A stretch of 64,000 nucleotides of DNA, from contig NZ_CP019419.1 in NCBI RefSeq assembly GCF_001975665.1, forward strand, positions 1,736,001 to 1,800,000, written 5' to 3'. Below, in pieces: positions 54,487-63,800 of this stretch; the stretch's first letter is position 1, and every line of letters begins with the position of its first letter. The DNA is from Polaribacter reichenbachii. GTDB lineage: Bacteria > Bacteroidota > Bacteroidia > Flavobacteriales > Flavobacteriaceae. A program made the position numbers and the translations under genes. The notes under the pieces were generated by a model that was given only the letters and a program-made list of their open reading frames with translations, did no database searches and was not told the origin of the DNA.

Positions 54487-55683
54487 ATGAAAAAATATTT
54501 AAACAATTTAAAATGTATAGTTTTAGGGATCTTTATATCTCTAACCTCTTGTGTCGATGATACTTTGCCAGATGTTGGCGATTTACCAGATTTAACAAGT
54601 CCAACACCTTTTTACAGTGTTGCAGATGTTTCTTCTTCTGAATTTGATTGTAGCGATGTTGAGTTATCAGCAAATTACGATTTTAATTTTCAGGCAGGTT
54701 CTAATTTAGCTGTAAATGGTACACAATATTTATGGTCAGTTACACCATCAGAGGGTTTAACATTAATCAATAAAGATTTACCAGTTTTAGAACAATCAAT
54801 AGATGCTCAATTATCTGCAGTAGTAGCAATTGAAAGCGAAATTGAAAAGTTAGAATTTAAAATACCTTGTGAATCTAATCCTGATAAAGTTACAGTAATG
54901 GAAGCACAAATTGCAGAGCTAGAAGTAGCTTTACAAGAAGCAGAAGATGCTGTTACAGATGAGGTAAAAGAAAATGTTGCAGCTTTAGAAGCACAAATTT
55001 TGAGTTTACCTGCTGCAACTTTACAAGATCAAGAATTAATATTTTCTTTTCCTGGACCTGGTGTTTATACTGTTGGTTTAACAGTAACAGATGAATTAGG
55101 TAAATCAGAATACACAGAAAAAATAGTAACGGTTAACCAAGCAGTACCAACAATTCCTGTTCCAGAAATTAGTGAGCCTGGTTTCGAAGACAATAGTTTA
55201 TTCGATGGTACAGGAGATGGTAGAGCATCTTGGAATGTGCCAAGCCCAAGAGCAGATTGGAATCCATTTGGTCAAGATTCATTCTCTGGAATCCAAATAA
55301 ATACCAAAGTAGAAGGTGTATTACCAGAAGGTACACAAGCTGCTAAATTTCCATCTGATGGAGGTAGAGTTGCATATCAAGAAATTGAAGTTACACCAGG
55401 AGCAACATACGTGTTAACGTATTTTACTGGATTTAATGTAGATGCTTATGGTACAATGACGGTTTCAGTATTAACTCCAGAAACTTCTTCATATACAGAA
55501 GCTAAACAAGAAGCTAATATTTTAGGATCTAGAACAGATACAAATGTGGGTAGAGTTGCAGATGTTTTCAAAAAACATGCAATTACTTTTGAAGCTGGAG
55601 AAAATGAATCTGTTATAATTTTTGCAACCAATACAGGTGTAGAAACTAGATTAGATTTATTTGATATAGTTGTTAAACAATAA
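54487..55683 (+). CDS. Surface lipoprotein with PKD domain interrupted by a coiled-coil hairpin
   Basis: A 398-residue lipoprotein (SLTSC, Cys at 22). A PKD-like fold appears to start at about 50 (QYLWSVTPSEGLTLI) and resume at about 178 (LIFSFPGPGVYTVGLTVTDE). Between them (about 97-177) lie two long amphipathic helices with heptad spacing, joined by a turn PCESNPDK. About 225-398 is a beta-sandwich like carbohydrate-binding jelly rolls (EPGFEDNSLF start). It occupies the SusE/SGBP position behind SusD, so it is a probable alginate-binding surface protein. The family is not otherwise recognised. Confidence 0.75.
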   Translation: MKKYLNNLKCIVLGIFISLTSCVDDTLPDVGDLPDLTSPTPFYSVADVSSSEFDCSDVELSANYDFNFQAGSNLAVNGTQYLWSVTPSEGLTLINKDLPVLEQSIDAQLSAVVAIESEIEKLEFKIPCESNPDKVTVMEAQIAELEVALQEAEDAVTDEVKENVAALEAQILSLPAATLQDQELIFSFPGPGVYTVGLTVTDELGKSEYTEKIVTVNQAVPTIPVPEISEPGFEDNSLFDGTGDGRASWNVPSPRADWNPFGQDSFSGIQINTKVEGVLPEGTQAAKFPSDGGRVAYQEIEVTPGATYVLTYFTGFNVDAYGTMTVSVLTPETSSYTEAKQEANILGSRTDTNVGRVADVFKKHAITFEAGENESVIIFATNTGVETRLDLFDIVVKQ

Positions 55684-55705
55684 ATAGTTTTTAAAATTTT
55701 ATATT

Positions 55706-57199
55706 ATGTTTTATAAATTAAATAAAAAAATAAATAAAAGTATTGCGCTAATACTTTTAATGTCTGTTGCTTTCGTGTCTTGTTATGATGATGGATATGA
55801 GGAGTTTGTGCCGCCAACAGGTAACATTAACGATATTCAGCCAACAACACTGTTTACTTCTAGTACAAGTGCAGACTCTAATTTAGAGTTAGTATTTAGA
55901 AGTTACTCTACAGATGCTGTTTCTTATGCTTGGGATTTTGGTGATGGAGGAACATCTTCAGAACCTAATCCAGATTATACATACACAACAGGTGGTTTGT
56001 ATCAAGTTAATCTAACAACAACCAGTTCAGATGGTTTAGTGGCTCAAGATTCTGCTAAAGTAGCACCAATTTATGCTGATTTTAGTTTTTCTATTATAGA
56101 CTCTCAAGTTACTTTCGATAATATGAGTACTGGAGCAAGTTCTTTAGTTTGGGATTTTGGTGATGGTACAACAATTTCTTGGGATGCAGCAGATGGAGTT
56201 ACAGATCCAGATTTTAGTCCTGTACATACCTATGCTACTGCAGAAACTTTTGATGTAACTTTAACAGCAACAACATTTTTAGGTAAAGAAGTAACTGTTA
56301 CTAAAAAGGTAGAAGGTTTAGTTTTAGCGGCAATTCCAGATTTTAGTTTTACTACAAGTTCTTTAACTGTTACATTTACAGATGCATCTCTTTTAGCTAC
56401 ATCTTACAGTTGGGATTTTGGTGATGGCAACACATCTGCAGATCAAAACCCTGTACACACATTTGCAACAAGAGGCACCTATAATGTTACCTTAACCATA
56501 ACAAATAGTGCCAATGTACCTAGAAGTATTACAAAAGCTGTACCTGTAGGTGGTGTAGAGCCAACCTTTAAAGCAATTGTTTTAAATGGAACTGCAGACG
56601 TACATACATCAGATACAGGAGACAACGCAGATGCTTGGGATATGACACCAAATTCAACTGTAAAAGATGATGTTTTAGGAACTATAGATAGCCCTTATAG
56701 AGCTTTATGGTATAACTCAGATTTAGATAGCTGGTTAGAATCTGCCTTTGGCGATAATAGCGAGCAACCAGGATCTTCTAGTGATGGAAATAAGTTTGCA
56801 GGTTTAGGAGATAGAGGTGTTAAATTAAACGAAGCTAGTCGTAGATTATATCAAGTGGTAGAGGTAGAAGTAGGTGTAGAATATACATTTACTATCGATT
56901 CTCGTTCAGAAGCAGAAGGTGTAAATACTGAAGTTTTTATTTTAAATAACGAAATTACAAGCGAAGATGCAATTAACACAGAAGACGAAAGAAATAAAAA
57001 TGCAGATGCTTACTTTTTAATTGATAATGATTTTAATTCATCTAAAGCTTCTTCTAGTAATGATACGTTTACAACTAATACATTTACATTTAAGCCCTCA
57101 ACAACTAAAGTTGTAATTTATGTTAGAGCGCTTAATGCTGTAGATAGTTCTAACGAGGTTTTTTATGATAATATAGACATTATTACACCTGGTTTTTAA
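55706..57199 (+). CDS. Triple-PKD surface glycan-binding lipoprotein
   Basis: A 497-residue lipoprotein (VAFVSC, Cys at 26). Three PKD domains span about 50-118, 121-204 and 210-280, each with the WDFGDG motif (at about 76, 149 and 236). About 285-497 is a beta-sandwich with an acidic loop region, resembling a carbohydrate-binding module. It is the last gene of the susC-susD-SGBP-SGBP operon, with 22 bp from the previous gene. The PKD stalk probably holds the terminal binding domain away from the surface to capture alginate. Confidence 0.82.
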   Translation: MFYKLNKKINKSIALILLMSVAFVSCYDDGYEEFVPPTGNINDIQPTTLFTSSTSADSNLELVFRSYSTDAVSYAWDFGDGGTSSEPNPDYTYTTGGLYQVNLTTTSSDGLVAQDSAKVAPIYADFSFSIIDSQVTFDNMSTGASSLVWDFGDGTTISWDAADGVTDPDFSPVHTYATAETFDVTLTATTFLGKEVTVTKKVEGLVLAAIPDFSFTTSSLTVTFTDASLLATSYSWDFGDGNTSADQNPVHTFATRGTYNVTLTITNSANVPRSITKAVPVGGVEPTFKAIVLNGTADVHTSDTGDNADAWDMTPNSTVKDDVLGTIDSPYRALWYNSDLDSWLESAFGDNSEQPGSSSDGNKFAGLGDRGVKLNEASRRLYQVVEVEVGVEYTFTIDSRSEAEGVNTEVFILNNEITSEDAINTEDERNKNADAYFLIDNDFNSSKASSSNDTFTTNTFTFKPSTTKVVIYVRALNAVDSSNEVFYDNIDIITPGF

Positions 57200-57276
57200 T
57201 TTTTTCAAATCAAATAAAAAATGCTAATCAAAAATTCTAATTATCTTTGTACATTTTTTAATATAATTTTTTAACT

Positions 57277-57981
57277 ATGAAGTTAGACATACTTACAAAA
57301 TCGGAAAACTCTAATATTCAAAAGGATATTATTTCTAAAATTAAAGATTTAATAAACTTTAAAAATTTAGAGCCTGGTGATAAACTTCCCTCAGAAAGAA
57401 TGTTATCAGAAAAATTTGAAGTAAGTAGAAGTAACATTAGAGAAGCGATTCAGAAATTAGAATTTTATGGACTATTAAAATCGATTCCTCAAAGTGGAAC
57501 GTTTGTAGCAAATATTGGTGTTATTGCTATGAATGGTATGATTGAGGATATCCTTAGGTTAGATGAACCAGATTTTAAATCTTTAGTTGAAACTAGAATT
57601 TTATTGGAGTTAAAAACTGTTAGGTTAGCTGCAATGAGAAGAACAGACGAAGGTTTGTTAATGTTAGAAGATGCTTTAAATGCCTACAGTGATAAAGTAA
57701 TTAACGGAGAAGATGCAGTGCAAGAAGATTTATTATTTCATTTAGCAATTGCTAAAGCAAGTGGTAATAGTACTATGAATACTTTTATGTTAATTATAAC
57801 TCCAGAGATAATTACCAATTTTCAAAAGCATCACGTATGTGATGCTGGGTTATCTCAGAGAGGTATTACAGACCATCAAGCAATTTTTGATGCAATTAAA
57901 GCACAAGATCCACAATTAGCAAAACAAAAAATGAAAGATCATTTTAAAGAACTATACAACTATTGTTATAACGTAGAATAG
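57277..57981 (+). CDS. ausR: GntR/FadR-family transcriptional repressor of the alginate locus (AusR-like)
   Basis: A 234-residue regulator. The winged helix-turn-helix at about 15-78 has the GntR signature LEPGDKLPSERMLSEKFEVS and RSNIREAIQKLEFYGLL. The FCD domain at about 95-225 has the acidic/His metal-ligand pattern (ETRILLELKTVRLAA, EDLLFHLAIAKASGN, DHQAIFDAI). A GntR repressor called AusR controls alginate catabolism in Zobellia, and this gene has the same context. It has its own TATCTTTG box at 57242-57249 without the TGGTAAACCA operator, so it is likely not autoregulated through that motif. The effector is presumably KDG or another DEH-pathway intermediate. Confidence 0.87.
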   Translation: MKLDILTKSENSNIQKDIISKIKDLINFKNLEPGDKLPSERMLSEKFEVSRSNIREAIQKLEFYGLLKSIPQSGTFVANIGVIAMNGMIEDILRLDEPDFKSLVETRILLELKTVRLAAMRRTDEGLLMLEDALNAYSDKVINGEDAVQEDLLFHLAIAKASGNSTMNTFMLIITPEIITNFQKHHVCDAGLSQRGITDHQAIFDAIKAQDPQLAKQKMKDHFKELYNYCYNVE

Positions 57982-58077
57982 TGCTTATTTAGCCTTTAAA
58001 AACAGCATATTTATTTTTTACCAAAATAAATCTAAAAAAAATATTTTTTTAGATAGTAGAATTTAATTTAAAAATGT

Positions 58078-58107
58078 TAAATTTGGTAAACCAAACTGGT
58101 AAACCAA
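58078..58107 (+). promoter_or_regulatory. Promoter box plus tandem operator for the MFS-SDR operon
   Basis: TAAATTTG (58078-58085) overlaps TGGTAAACCA at 58084. A second identical palindrome lies at 58097, 13 bp later. The MFS ATG is 31 bp beyond the array. No clear upstream TTG element was found. Confidence 0.8.
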
Positions 58108-58137
58108 ATAATATATAAATCTTTAGATAATAATAAT

Positions 58138-59427
58138 ATGAAAGTTAAAGGATTAAGATGGTTTATTATAGGGCTAATTTTTATAGCCACTGTAATTAAT
58201 TACATCGATAGAAGTGCCCTAGCAATTATGTGGGGAAGTAATGATCAACCTAATTCAATATCAGGTTCATTAGACCTTACAAAAAGTGACTATGGTTTAA
58301 TCTTAAATATCTTTATGGTATTTTATGCACTAGGTCAATTATTTTCGGGTAAATTATTTGATAAAGTTGGTACTAGAATTGGTTATGTAATAAGTATTGG
58401 TGTATGGGGTTTATCTTCTTTTTTACACTCTACAGTTCGTGGTTTAGTAGGTCTTACCTTTTTTAGAAGTACACTTGGTCTTTCTGAGGCTGGTAACTGG
58501 CCAGGAGGTGTTAAAAGTAATGCAGAGTGGTTTCCTATTAAAGAACGTGCAATAGCGCAAGGTTTATTTAATGCAGGTGCTTCTATTGGTTCTGTAATTG
58601 CACCACCATTTATTGCTACACTTTTTGTAGCTTATGGATGGAGAACTACTTTTATGGTAGTTGGTTCTTTCGGAATCGTTTGGATAATTCCTTGGTTATT
58701 AATTAACAAAGCAGGGCCAAAAAAACACCCGTGGATTACACCAGAAGAACAAAAATACATTATAGAGGGTCAAAGTAAAGCAGATCAAGAAGCTACTGAA
58801 GATTCTAAAGGATTAACGCTTAAATCAATTTTATCTCATAAAGAATCTTGGGCTATTGTTGTTGGACGATTTTTCTTAGAGCCAATTTGGTGGCTATTTG
58901 TAGGTTGGATGCCACTTTATTTAGCTGATGTTTATGGTTTTAACGTAAAAGAGGTTGGTATGTTTGCTTGGGTGCCTTATGTAGGTGCAGCATTAGGTAG
59001 TATTGCTGGAGGATTTGTTTCTGGTAGAATAATTGCAAAAACAAACTCTATTGATAGAGGTAGAAAATTAACAATATTAATAGGTGGTGTAATTATGTTT
59101 TTAGGTTTAGTTGCCACAGTAATGTTTGGTGATTCTCCAGAGCGTTTTGTTGCCATTGTATTCTTTGTACTATTTGGTTTCCAGTTTGCTATTGGAAATG
59201 TACAAACACTACCAAGTGATTTATTTAGCGGTAAATCTGTAGGTTCATTAGCTGGTTTAGCAGGTATGGTTGGGGTTTTCTCTGTAATACTTATGAACTT
59301 TTTAGTGCCTATTATTCAAGACAAGTTTTCATATACACCAATTTTTGTTGCCATTGCAGCTTTTGTTCCATTAGGTTTAGGAGCTATCTATTATTTCGCA
59401 AGAGAAATTAAATCAGTAGAAGAATAA
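58138..59427 (+). CDS. MFS transporter of the hexuronate (ExuT/anion:cation symporter) type
   Basis: A 429-residue, 12-TM carrier starting directly with the first helix region RWFIIGLIFIATVINYIDRSAL. That NYxDR motif and GLSEAGNWPGGVKSNAEWFP are typical of the ACS family, which includes the hexuronate and galactonate carriers. In this locus it should import DEH or unsaturated monouronate from the periplasm. It forms a two-gene operon with the SDR (37-bp gap) under the tandem operator. Confidence 0.9.
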   Translation: MKVKGLRWFIIGLIFIATVINYIDRSALAIMWGSNDQPNSISGSLDLTKSDYGLILNIFMVFYALGQLFSGKLFDKVGTRIGYVISIGVWGLSSFLHSTVRGLVGLTFFRSTLGLSEAGNWPGGVKSNAEWFPIKERAIAQGLFNAGASIGSVIAPPFIATLFVAYGWRTTFMVVGSFGIVWIIPWLLINKAGPKKHPWITPEEQKYIIEGQSKADQEATEDSKGLTLKSILSHKESWAIVVGRFFLEPIWWLFVGWMPLYLADVYGFNVKEVGMFAWVPYVGAALGSIAGGFVSGRIIAKTNSIDRGRKLTILIGGVIMFLGLVATVMFGDSPERFVAIVFFVLFGFQFAIGNVQTLPSDLFSGKSVGSLAGLAGMVGVFSVILMNFLVPIIQDKFSYTPIFVAIAAFVPLGLGAIYYFAREIKSVEE

Positions 59428-59464
59428 AAAACTAACAAATACTAATATATAAAAATAAGTAAAA

Positions 59465-60229
59465 ATGAGTACATTAAAAGATAAAGTAGCTGTAGTAACA
59501 GGAGCAACAGGTGGTATTGGCTTCGAAGTAGCTAAAAGATTAGGAAAAGACGGTTATACTGTTATTTTAAATGGTATTGAAGATGAAGCAGGAGCAAAAA
59601 GAGTAGAAGAATTAACTGCAGAAGGTATTACTTCAGAGTATTATGGTTTTGATGTTACTAAAGATGAAGAGGTGACAGAAAACATCACTAAAATTGGTGA
59701 AAAGTACGGTCAAATAGATGTGTTAGTAAATAACGCTGGTGGTTTAGGTGGTAGATCTAGATTCGAAGAAATGACTACTGAGTTTTATAGATTTGTTATG
59801 GCTTTAAATCTTGATTCTGTATTTTTTGCATCAAGAGCAGCAATCCCTTTTCTTAAGAAAAGTGATAACCCATCAATTATAAATTATACATCTAATGCAG
59901 CATGGAATGCAGGTGGACCAGGAGCTGGTATCTATGGTACATCTAAAGCAGGTGTTCATGCAATTACAAGAGCATTAGCTAAAGATTTAGCTGAATATAG
60001 TATTAGAGTAAATGCAGTATCTCCAGGTACTATTGATACTCCTTTCCATGCACAGATCAAATCAACTAAACCAGAAGTTTTTGCTTCTTGGGCTAACAAT
60101 ATTATGTTAGGTAGATTAGGTCAGCCAGAAGATGTAGCAGGTGTAGTATCTTTTTTAGCTAGTAAAGATGCAGCATTTATTACTGCAGAAACAATTCAAA
60201 TTGGAGGAGGACAAGCCTTAGGAATTTAG
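59465..60229 (+). CDS. SDR-family oxidoreductase, probable DEH reductase
   Basis: A 254-residue short-chain dehydrogenase. It has the cofactor loop TGATGGIG (about 13-20), NNAGG (about 90), Ser in YTSNAAW, the catalytic YGTSKAG pair (Tyr about 159, Lys about 163) and SPGTIDTPFH. Alginate-degrading flavobacteria reduce DEH to 2-keto-3-deoxygluconate with an SDR of this kind. Position after the uronate MFS carrier and operator control support this assignment. Sequence alone does not exclude another 3-oxoacyl-type substrate. A strong terminator follows. Confidence 0.87.
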   Translation: MSTLKDKVAVVTGATGGIGFEVAKRLGKDGYTVILNGIEDEAGAKRVEELTAEGITSEYYGFDVTKDEEVTENITKIGEKYGQIDVLVNNAGGLGGRSRFEEMTTEFYRFVMALNLDSVFFASRAAIPFLKKSDNPSIINYTSNAAWNAGGPGAGIYGTSKAGVHAITRALAKDLAEYSIRVNAVSPGTIDTPFHAQIKSTKPEVFASWANNIMLGRLGQPEDVAGVVSFLASKDAAFITAETIQIGGGQALGI

Positions 60230-60255
60230 AGTTTTTTATTTTTTTATTATCATAT

Positions 60256-60288
60256 AGCCATTCTGTATTAATACAGAATGGCTTTTTT
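60256..60288 (+). terminator. Strong terminator after the SDR gene
   Basis: A perfect 28-bp palindrome (60256-60283) with arms AGCCATTCTGTAT / ATACAGAATGGCT is followed by TTTTT. It isolates the MFS-SDR operon from the second SusC unit. Confidence 0.93.
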
Positions 60289-60482
60289 ATTTCTAGTATT
60301 TTACACATAACATTTTTTGGTTTAAGAAATTTCTTTGTCTTTAAATCTGTATGGTCTTTTCCTTTTTATAATTGATTAGATTTTAAGCATAAATCTATTT
60401 TTACTACCATTTTATTTACTCCTAATTACCAAATCCTCTTTAATATGCCCTTATTTTACTAAGTCGCCACAATGAATCTTAA

Positions 60483-60507
60483 TATTTTATGAAATAATTA
60501 ACAAAAT
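60483..60507 (+). promoter_or_regulatory. Conserved upstream element of the second SusC promoter
   Basis: Matches 49493-49517 at 23 of 25 positions, including an uninterrupted GAAATAATTAACAAA. It stands at the same 50-bp distance from the promoter box. It is absent from the other three operator-bearing promoters. Confidence 0.55.
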
Positions 60508-60532
60508 GCTTTTTTATTATAAAATATGTATT

Positions 60533-60588
60533 TATATTTGGTAAACCAAACTGGTAAACCAAAATGGATAACCAGTATGGAAAACCAA
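60533..60588 (+). promoter_or_regulatory. Promoter box plus four-fold operator array
   Basis: TATATTTG (60533-60540) overlaps the first of four palindromes: TGGTAAACCA at 60539 and 60552, TGGATAACCA at 60565 and TGGAAAACCA at 60578. All steps are exactly 13 bp. It is the longest array in the window, so this promoter may be the most tightly repressed. Confidence 0.82.
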
Positions 60589-60785
60589 TTTAACTTAAAA
60601 AATATTCCTGCGTATGATGAAAAATATTTAATTAACTATAAACAAAAAAACAATAAACAATTAGGGTAAGTTTAACGAACCCGAAAAAAAAACTTAATCT
60701 TAAATAAAAGATTCAAAAACACTTAGTAATCAATTGCAGAATTTAGTTAAACTTCTTTCAGTATTTTATTACTCTGTAAACAAGG

Positions 60786-60807
60786 TTCATTCAAAACTTT
60801 GAATGAA
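60786..60807 (+). promoter_or_regulatory. Leader hairpin before second SusC
   Basis: TTCATTCAAA / TTTGAATGAA forms a perfect 10-bp stem with a nominal 2-nt loop, ending 27 nt before the SusC ATG. It lies in a long 5' leader. There is no T-run, so a translational or stability role is more likely than termination. Confidence 0.45.
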
Positions 60808-60834
60808 TTACATTTTTAAACATAAAATAATATT

Positions 60835-63800
60835 ATGAAATTAAAATTTAAAATAGCATTATTGCTTATAATGTTGGTAAACATCTGCTCTTATGCACAA
60901 GATGGTTATACTGTAAAAGGTACTGTAACTTCTCAGGCAGATAACGAGGTTTTACCTGGGGTTACTGTTATTATACAAGGTACTACAAGAGGTACAGAGA
61001 CAGATTTTGATGGAAATTTTTCTATTGAAGTAAAAAGCGGAGACGTTTTATCCTTTTCTTATTTAGGATATGCTCAAAAAAACGTTACAATTACTGATCA
61101 AAAAGTATTAAATGTAAGTTTAGCAGAAGATGCTAGTGAGTTAGATGAAATCGTTGTAGTAGGTTATGGTACACGTAAAAGATCTCAAATTTCTGGAGCC
61201 GTTGCAAAAATCGGTGGAGAAGATGTTGCTGCTGTGCAAGTAGCACGTGTAGATGACGCGTTAGCTGGTAAATTATCTGGGGTATTAATTCAGAATCAAG
61301 ATGGTTCACCTGGTGCTGCTCCAAAAATTCAAATTAGAGCTGCTTCATCTATTTCAGGTGCTTCTAACCCTTTAATCGTTGTTGATGGTTATCCTATTTC
61401 AGGTGGTTTAGAAACTATTAATCCAAATGATATCGAAAGTTTAGAGATTTTAAAAGATGCGGCTTCTGCTGCTATTTATGGTTCTAGAGGTGCAAATGGG
61501 GTTGTTTTAGTAACAACTAAGAAAGGTAAAACAGGTGCGCCTAAATTTAGTTACAATACTTATTTTAGTGCGTCAAGTAAATATCGCGATAACATTTTAA
61601 TGTCTGGGCCAGAATGGGCTTCTTATGCCAGATCAGAAATTGCTGCTGGTAATTGGGCCGCAACCGCAGATAATGATGCTACATTTTTAGAATATAGATT
61701 AAGCGCTTACGAAGATTCTCCAGGAGCAATAAGTCCAGAAGATTGGTTGTTTCAAACAGGTACAACTCAAAATCATGACTTTAGTGTAAGTGGTGGTACA
61801 GAAGATACTAAATATTTTGCTTCTGTTGGTTATCAAAATGCAGAAGGTGTAGTAATTACTCAAGGTTTTGAGAGAATGAATGCACGTCTTAATGTTGATG
61901 CTAATTTAGGTGATAAATTTAAAGCTGGTTTAAGCTTTAATGGTTTTGTGTCTGATAGAGATATTTTAGCACATGATATGAGAGATTTATTAAGATCTTA
62001 TGGTGTGCACTCTATTTATCACACAGAAGAATCTATTGCATTTGTTCAACAATTAGATCAACAAGCACAAGCTTTAGGTTTAGAAGCTTTTGATGTTGGT
62101 TATAGAGGGTCTACTTACGAGGCTAGTAGTATTTATGAATTAGAGCCAGGTATGGCTGCACAAGATTGGCATTATGGTAGAAATAATAATGGTATTGGTG
62201 GTTCTGGTGATGCAGGTCCTGCTGCTAAACTAGATAATGTTGATAGCTGGCAAAAAACATTTTTTGGAAATGTAAGTGGTTATTTACAATACCAAATTAT
62301 TGAAGGTTTAAATGTTAAAACTGTTTTAGGTGGAGATATGAAAGATACTCAAACCTATGCACACAGATTATTAGGTTATGATTCAAGAGCAAGAGATTCT
62401 CAAACTTTTATGGATCAAATAGATTTAAAAGTTTCTTCAGTATTAAGTGAAACAACATTAAGTTATGCTACTAAAATTGGTAAACATGATATTTCTGCTG
62501 TAGCAGGTGTAGAATTCCAAAATACTAGATTTATTGGTACAAGATTAGATGGTTCTAATGTGCCAGATGAAGCTATCCTTAATTATAACTTATTCGATCC
62601 TGCAGATATTATTGTTACAGAAAGAGATGAGACTAGAGTAAGAGAGAGTGTTTTTGGTAGAGTTAATTATGCTTATGATGATCGTTTTTTAGTTTCTGCT
62701 TCTTTAAGAAGAGATGGAGATTCAAGATTTGGAGCTAATAAAAGATATGAAACTTTCCCAGCAATTTCTTTAGGTTGGAATTTACATAACGAATCTTTCT
62801 TAAAAGAAAACGAATTATTAAGTAGGTTAAAAGTAAGATTTAGTACAGGTTCTTTAGGTACAACATCTTTCTTAGGTTCTTACGATTCTTTAAGTTTATT
62901 AGATCCTTCTGCTACTATTTATGGTACAGGATATTTAATTCCTTCAAATTCTAACAACCCAGATTTAACTTGGCAAACGAATACAGAAACTAACTTTGGT
63001 GTAGATTTTGGATTCTTAAACAACCGTTTTACTTTAGGTATAGATTATTATACATCTGATATTGAAGATATCTTAATTAATCAAGCACAATCAGAGGTAT
63101 TAGGTAACCCAACTTCTATTTTAAATGTTGGTGATGTTAAAAGTTCTGGTTTAGAATTTGAAATATCTGGTAGCTTAATGAATACAGAAGATTTCTCTTG
63201 GAATATGGGTGCAAACTTATCTACTGTAAATACAGAAATTACTTATTTAGGTGGTTTAGATGAATTACCACAACAAATTTTTGGACAAAGTGGTAGAGGG
63301 GCAGTATTTAGAAACTACGTTGGTGGTGGAATTGGTGAAATGTGGGGATTAGAAACTATTGGAGATGTTGAAATGACATATTTAGCTGATGGTACTAGAC
63401 ACCCAAATAGTCAAACTGGAGAATCTTATGTAGTAGATCAAAATGGAGATGGTGTTATTGATAGAACTAGAACTGTAGAAGATGGTGGAGATTTAGTAAT
63501 GATAGGACAAAACACTCCTGATTTTTACTGGGGTATGTCTCATAACTTTAGATATAAAGATTTTGATATGTCTTTCCAATTACAAGGTTCTCATGGTGCA
63601 GAGGTTTATAATATAGATCCTCTTTATTATGGTTCTCAATGGGGTGGTAGATTAGACTATGCTATGTTAGATGCAAATAGCGATGGAATTGCAGATCATA
63701 ATGGAGAGTATTACGAAAGAAATAGAAACCAAACAGATGCTATGATTCAAGATGCTTCTTATGTAGCTTTAAGAAACTTAACTATTGGTTATACACTTAA

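Larger units (their letters stand above)
60230..60834. other. Intergenic region and leader of the second SusC gene
   Basis: The 605-bp gap holds, in order: a terminator (60256), an AT-rich stretch with no visible signal (60290-60480), the shared upstream element (60483), a promoter box with four operators (60533-60588), and a roughly 245-nt leader with a 22-bp hairpin (60786). No ORF with a plausible start was seen. Confidence 0.6.
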
